Below are positions 9,476 through 22,500 of a stretch of DNA of 22,500 nucleotides, piece after piece (the stretch's first letter is position 1; each line of letters begins with the position of its first letter). The notes under the pieces were generated by a model. The model worked only from the letters and a program-made list of their open reading frames with translations. It was not told where the DNA came from and searched no databases. Origin of the DNA: Glandiceps talaboti (lineage: Eukaryota > Hemichordata > Enteropneusta > Spengelidae); contig NC_135559.1 of the NCBI RefSeq assembly GCF_964340395.1, forward strand, positions 9,843,759 to 9,866,258. The letters are read 5' to 3'. The translations under genes and the position numbers were made by a program.

Positions 9476-12400
9476 TCAATCCTGACAGTATGGTTGGTCA
9501 GAATTTGTTGCCAGGTAAAATGTGCCCTTAGGGTTGTCACTGTTATCAGCATTGTAGCCCATAACAGCACATTCAGCATGTGCACAGTAGTTGCATTTTG
9601 AGGGGTCATAGTCAATGTCCCAAAGATCACATGGGTATGCCTTGAATTCACAGTCACTGTTGATGGATTCAAAGAAGTAATAGGGCGCCCTGCTGTGGTC
9701 ACAACCGAAAGAAAGGTGATCTGAAATTTAATGAAGAAAAGTATGGCGTTAGTAAACCGGATTACCGCTTTCTGGTCTTCAGAGGGCGCAGTTTTCACTT
9801 CCGTGTCACAGTCGCAGTGTTTTCATTTGATTTGATTTGATTTTCTGTTTCTAATAGTTGTTATAGTCTGTTTTTCTTTCTAATACATACATATCTATTT
9901 CAAGGTCTCCCCTGTCCCATGTTTCTTCTAAATCATATCGAAAACCCAGAACTGTAACAACGGTTCAGCTGTATGTTATAGATTCGATGTGCAGTTACAA
10001 AGTGTCATAGCAAGTATACATTTGTGCTGCAGTCATAGACATTTGATATCTAGACAAAGTCCTAGTTGTAAATTATATGAAGTGAGTATTCATGGTTAGT
10101 GATTATGTGTTTACACTGATGAAAATACCAATGGGTTTAATAAACTGAATATCATTTGTATGCGACTGAAGGCCTAGTAAAGCTACTGACCCTTCATATA
10201 TAGCATCGAGATTAGTTATAAGTTGATATTTCAATAGCATTTTGCTAAGTCTACAATTACAAAAGCTGCGATACCACTACAATTCAGTAACTATCATTCT
10301 ACGGTGACCACCTTTGAGAAGTATTGAACATTCATCACTTACACTGTCCATCAGTGTTGTTAAAAGTTGCACATCCGGGTTGCTTCTTTCCTCCATTGGG
10401 GTAAAAATCGATATCACCAGACTGTAAACATATTTATACAAATTATTGATAGGTAGTATAATTTAAAGGAATGTAATAAAATGCACCGTCGGAGATTTTG
10501 GAACGAATCTAATGTTTTAATCCCGGCTATTTAATATGTACACGTACAGTGGGTTTCACATATGCATTGACGTGAATCTAGCCATCCACCTTAGTAAATA
10601 TTCAACAGTTGTAAATGTATTCCTGATTTTAGTGAAATTAAGTTGAAATCGTAAAATATCCTATTTCCGTCAACAATCAGTTGTACTACCAACAAGTGTA
10701 CTGTCAATGTTAACCCCTTATGCTCAAGGCTTTGGTGTGGATATACGTTTGGAGTTGCTGTAAGTAGATCAATTATTCTACACTGAATATTTTATTAGAT
10801 TATCGTCTAATTTAATCGATTAGATTATCAATATTATTACTTTATCGTCTCCTTTTTTCAAGTCTGAAATTTAATAACCTACACCTTTCTTAAAAACTTA
10901 AACTAGTGACATTTTTGTTTTCTCCATCCACTGTAATTAGGTATGAGATCAAGTTGACATGGTGACAAGGAAGGACAAGCCTCTGACAACAAAATCTAGA
11001 TTGTCGTCCTGCTAGATATACTTACAGGTTGAAACAAACCAAACCCCAGAGTCAGAACATTGTTGCCGTCTGTGTGTATGACATCAACAAAGTCAGCATC
11101 AGTAGGATCAAGACGAACCAATGGATCCTTGTATTCAAAGTAGGGTTGGGCAGGATCAAGACCTACAAGGTCAAATACATGCTTAGTCAACTTTACTGTT
11201 ACAGTAGGTACATCAAATTAAAAGTAACAGGTCTGCTTGTTCACATACCTACCAAACGATTATTACAAATGGCGATCAACATTATATTTTAATTATCAAT
11301 AACTAATTAAAGAACAAACAAACAAACACACAAACAAACAAATAAACAAACAAACAAACAAACACACTAATGAACACCTACACATACACACATACACCGG
11401 GAAATGTCATGAAAGTGTGATGTAATAAACGAACATGACAAAACTGCTCAATAATTCAATAAAATCCACCAATTGTGTATGAACACATACAAACTACCTC
11501 ACGCCCCCCAAAAAAACAAAACAAAACAAGAACTAACAAACCAAACAAAAGGAAGCTAGCAAGTGAATAAAGACACTAAACCATCAGTCAGAAAATATTT
11601 AAAGGTTTCATGGCATTATGTTGACAACCAGGCTTTGTCACTTTCAAAATCATCTTGAAAAGATATAAAAAACACAGTGAGAAATCAGACACATATCACT
11701 TTGAAAGGAAGAAAAGCAACAGAATGTACAAATTGTTAGAAAATACATTTTCTTCCATACTGAAAAATGTTTCAATTTTTCTGACAATGATAAACACAAG
11801 TTTTGACCTTCGATTTCTATACTTATATAAACATAATATCCCGAATAATGAACATATCACAAACCTGTGATACGACCAAGACCAGGTGTTCTTTCTCCTA
11901 CATAGCCGGCCACCTGGCTACCCAGACTATGACCAATGACATGCATGTCTTTGTATGAAGCACCAGTATTATCACGCAGGTACTGCAAGAATGCTGCAAC
12001 TTCAGCACCCGCTACTTTGCTATTTTCGGCTGGTATAAAGTAGCTTATTCCTCGTGCTCCTTTTCGCCAATCAACAGCAAACGCATTGACGTCATCCTGT
12101 GATAAAAAAAGTTCAACTGAATAAGTACTGGCACCCCACCAACAGTACACCACCAACTGTACCATCACTTTCACTGTCTTCACAATGCGTTCACCCCCAC
12201 CACCACCACCACCACCACCACAACTACTACACACTACTACTACCACCGCCGCCCCACCACCACCACCGCCACCTTTACTAATACCACCAACACAATAGAA
12301 CAACTTCTAGCATCGACACCACGGCTATCATCCTGCCTCATCCAGTATGTATTGTCTTCTTTCTGAGCTAAATCATTGATTATTAATATTGTTCGCGCTG

Positions 12401-13326
12401 AGTAGCTAATAGTATGAATGACTCTTTTCATTTCGCTATAATAACTATTAAAGTTTTTTTCCCGTTCAACCCTGACACAATAAAGAAAAACACTGCGTAC
12501 CTTGATAAGTATTTCTTGACACAAGCTTTGAGAATAGCCAGTTCTACCTTGTGAGTTCCAGCCGTGGATATAAAACTTAGAAGGTTTGGAAGGGTCAAAG
12601 TTGGATCCTAGTAAAGCACCCAAGTCGTTCCTTGTGAGGACGGTGGGTATATTACGATTTCGTCGTGTGTACAGATAATACTTAATGTCCTGCTCCTCCG
12701 GTGAATCTGGAGGGAAGGCGGCGGGTGGGGTGTTATCGTAGGGTGGTTCATTGGTGAAACAACCCAAGTCTCCGTAGCACACTTCGTCGCTTAATACTAC
12801 GAATAAAGATATTTTTGAATGTAAGTCGAAAGAAATATTTTCCCGAAAAACAACATTAGTTTTGATGAACGTATCTATACGCCTCTTTGAGTATGAAATC
12901 ATTGAATCTGAACTTGAATTTTATCCCTACGTATAACACGATATTGCTGATATTGATTTAGTTTCTCTTTGCTTTGACAAAGAACCGGGTCTGAGGATAT
13001 TAAAGTGTGATAAATTCCCCGTCCTGACGTCATAGTACGAATAACGAAGGGATTTAAAATACGAGGATTATGTTTTCTGAAATCTTATAGAACCATATGA
13101 TTGAAGTTTCTTTGCAGAAAATAATATTACTAAACAGGTGATTCCAAATTTATTTATAGGACGGTTCAAAACTTGGATTCTCGACACCACGAACAAAATA
13201 TTAATCTCAGGACTATTTAGTTTTATCATTTCAGAAGCTGTTCACAGATACAGTGGAGCATATATCATACTTACCTGGACAAAATGTGGCCAATAATAAC
13301 GAACAAATACCTAGCAGCACTGCCAT
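9476..13326 (-). CDS. lipase B: secreted pancreatic-lipase-family hydrolase, no PLAT domain
   Basis: Probable extracellular lipid ester hydrolase and the best-defined of the three genes. Exons 13326-13275, 12796-12501, 12096-11865, 11162-11026, 10421-10343 and 9720-9476 join to 346 aa with phases 1,0,1,0,1 and GT-AG borders throughout. The signal peptide MAVLLGICSLLLATFC is likely cut after Ser20. VCYGDLGCF and IHGW follow. The triad is Ser173 in GHSLGS, Asp196 in GLDPAQ and His274 in CDHSRAP. The lid between Cys256 and Cys272 is 15 residues and carries an N-glycosylation sequon, Asn260-Asn-Thr. The C-terminus is PYCQD, with no PLAT domain. The VRLDPTDADFVDVIHTDG segment matches lipase A closely, so A and B are probably the younger duplicate pair. 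Intron 2 carries a (CCA)n tract and intron 3 an (AAAC)n array. Substrate (triglyceride, phospholipid or galactolipid) cannot be read from the sequence. Confidence 0.93.
11313..11366. repeat. (AAAC)n microsatellite in intron 3 of lipase B
   Basis: About 13 units of AAAC with CACA and AATA variants lie between exons 4 and 3. A second, shorter A/C-rich patch (AAAACAAAACAAAAC type) follows near 11510-11530. Confidence 0.9.
12192..12273. repeat. (CCA)n trinucleotide tract in intron 2 of lipase B
   Basis: Imperfect CCA/CCG/CTA triplets lie within the intron between exons 3 and 2. On the minus strand they make a Gly/Val-rich open frame that runs into exon 3. The good acceptor at 12097 and the conserved exon start (DDVNAF) show that this frame is intronic. 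Confidence 0.9.
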
Positions 13327-14022
13327 CTTGTGTTAGATATTGCGATCGTTCTGTAGTTGTGAGTTTGTCAGCTTGGGATTAATTTGTAATTAACTGTATC
13401 GGGCATATTTTCAAGACCCTTTGATAGCATGATTCGTATCAGAAAAAATTATGTAATCATACGCTTTTGAAGACAAGCAATGGAACAGTAAACTGCCACG
13501 GTGTAGTTATATAAGTATATTCACAAGATGTTGATATGTACAGATATTGGTTTGGGCACTGCAGTTGATTTGAAGGGCCAGACCTGAGCCTCATTACTGA
13601 GGTCCACAATATCCACATCAATAATATGTTTAAAGCTAATTAAAATACATTTGGAATCTATCACATGGAATTTGTTAGGACAATATGAGTCATAATACTG
13701 AGAAATTAATCGCCATTTTATTCACCACATTGCAACACAAATAACGGTTATAACGCATACCACCAAGCGGATTGCCTGTGCTCAGTTTGTTTGTGGCCTA
13801 CCCTAGGTATGATGTACAATGTTTACAAACCGTACAGAACGAAGGGTTAAAAATCGGGGCGATACGAAATTGATTGCTGGTCATATATGTTTGATATTAA
13901 AAATAGACAACAGAAAGGCGTTCATGAGACGGAATTTTCGAAACTTCCGTATTACCATCATCGTACGTTGTATCGACAAATCGTCATAATCGACGCCTGT
14001 CCTATTAATGGCACTTGCGAGA

Positions 14023-14024
<2 letters not shown>
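13327..14024. promoter_or_regulatory. upstream region of lipase B
   Basis: Presumed promoter and distal spacer. A CTTTGATAG site (13419-13427, GATA core) lies about 95 bp before the start codon, and a GTTAATTAC stretch lies closer in (about 13385-13395 on the opposite strand). No clear TATA box is seen. The rest is AT-rich with no supported gene. Confidence 0.3.
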
Positions 14025-14068
<44 letters not shown>

Positions 14069-14160
14069 TCGTTCGTTCGTTCGTTTGTTTGTTTGTTTGT
14101 TTGTTTGTTTGTTTGTTTGTTTGTTTGTGTGTGTGTGTGTCTGTCTGTCTGTCTGTCTGT
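14025..14160. repeat. compound (CTGT)n-(GTTC)n-(GTTT)n-(GT)n-(CTGT)n array
   Basis: A 136 bp array in which the unit changes in blocks: CTGT (14025-14067), GTTC (to about 14083), GTTT (to about 14127), GT (to 14140), then CTGT again. Adjacent tetranucleotide blocks differ by a single base. Plus-strand Cys-Leu-Ser-Val and minus-strand Thr-Asn-Lys-Gln frames are repeat artefacts. A 13-G run follows at 14223-14235. Confidence 0.95.
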
Positions 14161-14235
14161 CATGTCTCACAATTGTTGATACATGTGAAAAACTACTTTC
14201 AATGACGGTTCCACTAAGCGGTGGGGGGGGGGGGG

Positions 14236-14886
14236 TTACGATTGTACAATTATAACAATTATACAATCAATACAACCCCGATCTTGGTTGTTATAATATT
14301 TTTCAAAAAGAAAGCATGACAAAGAATGAAGCTGTGCATACATGTAAGGGAAGTAAGATTCTCATAATAACGATCACAGTATGGCAATGTGGTCTCTAAC
14401 TAAACCACGTCTGGTCAAAGTCCATCAGTCAGCACAAAAAGTTGTTTATCCAATCAGTGATCTCCAACTGTTATAGTGACCTAAACAGTGTATAAGTGGC
14501 ATCCTGAGCAGACAAATATACCATACATTCGGATATTACAAAACTACCCCAATAAACGAACTTCATGAGGGACTGCGTTATTGGTTAAGACATGATGTTA
14601 ATGACAGTGTGAGTGGCTGTGGATGAATTTTAAATTGCATCTCATGCATCTCAGGACTAGAGTAACGACTTTGACTATACTGTGTGTGGAGATGTAAATC
14701 GTAATGATACAGTCTGGAATTAAACAACGATCACAGTTACTCCTAGTGTCTGATATCTCGTCATTAGTCGCAAAGTAAGCAATTTTTTTTTTTGCAGATA
14801 AATGTTTTGAAATATTAATACTGACTCGACTCACGATCACAGGTGTCACGTTTGTTAGTTTTCCTCACGTGCTTTTCTATATATAG
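14236..14886. other. intergenic DNA, nothing recognised
   Basis: AT-rich spacer between lipase B and lipase C. No exon of the lipase family, RNA gene or long repeat was recognised. The open frame on the minus strand at 14598-14849 shows no domain. Confidence 0.5.
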
Positions 14887-14892
14887 TACGGT

Positions 14893-15159
14893 AGCTTAAT
14901 GAGGACACAGGAGTAGTTTTTTGAAACCACATGAGTAGTTTTTTTTCCCTAGATTTACCATGGGAGTAGGGTTTCTTTTTACCATTCGAGTAGATTTTAT
15001 TTCATTGAAGTAGTTTGTTTACCATGGGAGTAGTTTTTTTTTTTTTTTACCATGGGAGTTGTTTTATTACCATGGTAGTAGTTTTTATTTCATGAGAGTA
15101 GATTTTTTACAATGGGAACATGTTTTTTTTTAAAAATACTCCTGTGTCCTCATTAAGCT
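14893..15159. mobile_element. TIR element with an internal ~20 bp minisatellite
   Basis: AGCTTAATGAGGACACAGG, extending to GAGTA, begins at 14893. Its exact inverted copy ends at 15159, giving 23 bp perfect terminal inverted repeats. The inside is not unique DNA: about ten diverged copies of an 18-28 bp unit with consensus ACCATGGGAGTAGTTTTT, with T runs of variable length. ATATAG occurs just outside both ends (14881-14886 and 15165-15170) and may be a target duplication if the true ends are slightly longer. There is no coding capacity. I infer a non-autonomous DNA transposon whose core has expanded as a minisatellite. Confidence 0.7.
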
Positions 15160-15164
15160 TCTTA

Positions 15165-16534
15165 ATATAGCATGACAAATCGAGTTGGTCAGCTTTTTTG
15201 GCGTCATACTTTCTGTACATTTATAAAATGTACTTGTGGTATAACTACATTTTCTCAGGCTGGAACATATACTTAACCAACACCAAAATCAAACCCGGTA
15301 TGAAGATGTTTATAAACGATCAAGTGACGTAATTTATTGTAAATTACATATGGAAAATGTCGCGGAAATAAATACTGTGCAATTAACAAATGCAAGGTCA
15401 TGCAAGGTATTGGTATCATACTAGTCTATTTTCATAGAGTAAATATTTTACTTTGGTAAAACGCTTATAAACTGAAGGTGCGCCACATTTATAACTGTAA
15501 CGTTACCACTTGATTGCATTCTAACCCGCTCCAAATAGCAATTAGTAATCCTTAAAGTAGGTTAGAATTATCAGATATCACTGTGAAATGAACATCTGCT
15601 GCCCCGGATAACGAGGATTTGATGATGGTAGTAGAAGATAATCCTTGCTTGCCGGACGTATGTGATACAGAGTGACAACAAACAATCAAAGGATAGATAA
15701 AAATGTCAGTTGTAATTTATAAACTATGGCCCATTCAGTCAAAGTTGGTTTAATTTGCTATAACAATTAAAGAAAATATGTCCAAATAAGATACAATATA
15801 GAAATGTATATCAACATCACGAAAAATGATGACTCATCTATTTACGACTGTCGGAATTGATGTCTCGCTGTGCAATTACTCATTTTACTGGTGATACCGT
15901 GTAATCTCGTTCTTCATAGATCTCACGTTATTTTCTGATAAGAACTCATCAGATGCACATATGATATTTCCCACAGCGATTATGCAAACGACAAGAAATG
16001 CTGTCGCGTGCACACATGGGCATGGCGATAAGTAAAATTTCAGGATAGGAGTAAACCGCGGTTAAGCGGAGCATTGACGTCAGAGACACTGCATTATAGA
16101 TACCGTCTCTCCGAAACGACAGGCTCGGCTTGTCACAATGCATTTTTAGCAAATGTTTGCAAATGGAAAAGAGGTGTTTTAGACTTATTTGTATAGTCAA
16201 GTTTGTGTTGGGGATGTGGTGGGATGGGATGATGTGATGTTCGGGTATACGTAGCCCGAATGAGCCAGCCTTGTTCCCGCTTATGTAATATGCCCAATAT
16301 ATGGGTAGTGAGTGGTTATATTTGGCCACCTTTTTAGCTAGGCGAGCCCATAAGCATTCTCTGTATGATTTCTCTCGAACAATAACCCCACCTAGAAAAA
16401 AGAGCGTCAGATATCACCTGAAGCAATATAATGTGTTGACCAATTTACAGAACAGAATTAACGAATATAGTGAATTTCGGAAACACCTTCAAAACGTAGA
16501 CATAATTTCATTAAAATGGTCACTAGGACCATAG
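15165..16534. other. intergenic DNA downstream of lipase C
   Basis: No supported gene. It contains an imperfect hairpin (CCGG...AGGATT arms, 15604-15655), a TGACGTCA palindrome (16075-16082) and a G/T-rich patch of GGGATG-like units (about 16208-16250). The overlapping open frames at 15949-16329 (minus) and 16301-16534 (plus) lack recognisable motifs. Confidence 0.5.
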
Positions 16535-16540
16535 TTTAAT
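16535..16540 (-). promoter_or_regulatory. candidate polyadenylation signal of lipase C
   Basis: ATTAAA on the minus strand, about 67 bases after the stop codon of lipase C. Spacing is suitable. Use is inferred. Confidence 0.4.
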
Positions 16541-16606
16541 AGTATCTTCCAATGATTTTCTTACACTTTTAGACTTGGATTTTATACCTCAAAAAACGAC
16601 ACAACT

Positions 16607-22373
<5,767 letters not shown>

Positions 22374-22500
22374 GTTGCTAAATTCCTACATTATTAAAAA
22401 CAAGACATCTTCTGTTAAAACTAAAATACTTTATCAAAGTCAGTATTCCAGGTTTGAATAAAAATGCATCTTTGAAAGCTGAATTCAAAGTACTGTCACT
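22374..22500 (-). promoter_or_regulatory. proximal upstream region of lipase C
   Basis: Only 127 bp of upstream DNA is in the window. On the minus strand ACTTTGA-type motifs occur repeatedly (near 22487, 22467 reversed, and 22435), including CTTTGATAAAG at 22429-22439, about 60 bp before the start codon. CAAAGTCAG on the plus strand (22435-22443) resembles half of an HNF4-type site. No clear TATA box is seen. Confidence 0.3.

Noticed and set aside
12240-12902. 220-residue continuous minus-strand frame at exon 2 of lipase B
   Set aside because: The frame continues past a good donor at 12500 and starts before the acceptor at 12797. Only 12501-12796 encodes family sequence.
13958-14266. Regular tetranucleotide arrays considered as CRISPR-like or satellite centromeric DNA
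   Set aside because: No spacer-repeat alternation and unit sizes of only 2-4 bp; these are ordinary microsatellites in a eukaryotic locus.
15949-16534. Opposed open frames between lipase B and lipase C that might be a decayed lipase copy
   Set aside because: No GHSLG, LDPA or HSRAH motif, and no family-like cysteine spacing, in any frame examined.

Overview
This is AT-rich animal genomic DNA. Its genes are split into short exons with GT-AG introns, introns and spacers carry long simple-repeat arrays, and there is no sign of operons or ribosome binding sites. The protein family and the compact introns suggest an invertebrate, probably marine (cephalochordate, hemichordate or mollusc-like). 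The sequence alone does not settle the taxon.

The core of the window is a head-to-tail tandem array of three complete secreted pancreatic-lipase-family genes, all on the minus strand. They are called here lipase A (8286 down to 4471, 335 aa), lipase B (13326 down to 9476, 346 aa) and lipase C (22373 down to 16607, 334 aa). I rebuilt each from six exons. All three share the same intron positions and phases (1, 0, 1, 0, 1). Each has a signal peptide, the VCY...LGCF N-terminus, an IHG oxyanion-loop strand, the GHSLG nucleophile elbow, the LDPA aspartate and a C(D/S)HSRAH histidine. So the Ser-Asp-His triad is intact in all three. Each ends right after the alpha/beta-hydrolase domain at a YC..stop terminus, with no C-terminal PLAT/colipase-binding domain. 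The lids are short (11, 15 and 6 residues between the lid cysteines) and unlike one another, which suggests the copies differ in substrate use. A and B resemble each other more than either resembles C.

Layout from left to right: a possible partial exon of another minus-strand gene at the edge (1-85); a gene-poor 4.4 kb with a large (GTAT)n array and a (GACA)n array; lipase A, with a palindromic MITE-like element in intron 1; a 1.2 kb spacer with a possible SINE-like block; lipase B; a 3.3 kb spacer with a compound tetranucleotide array and a terminal-inverted-repeat element whose inside is a minisatellite; and lipase C, whose introns hold (TA)n, (CA)n, a roughly 600 bp homopurine tract and a (CTGT)n array.

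I found no CRISPR, tRNA, rRNA, viral or bacterial-type system. The most interesting points are the lid diversification in the lipase cluster, the two non-autonomous transposon-like elements, an excess of perfect TGACGTCA palindromes, and the internal organisation of the repeat arrays.
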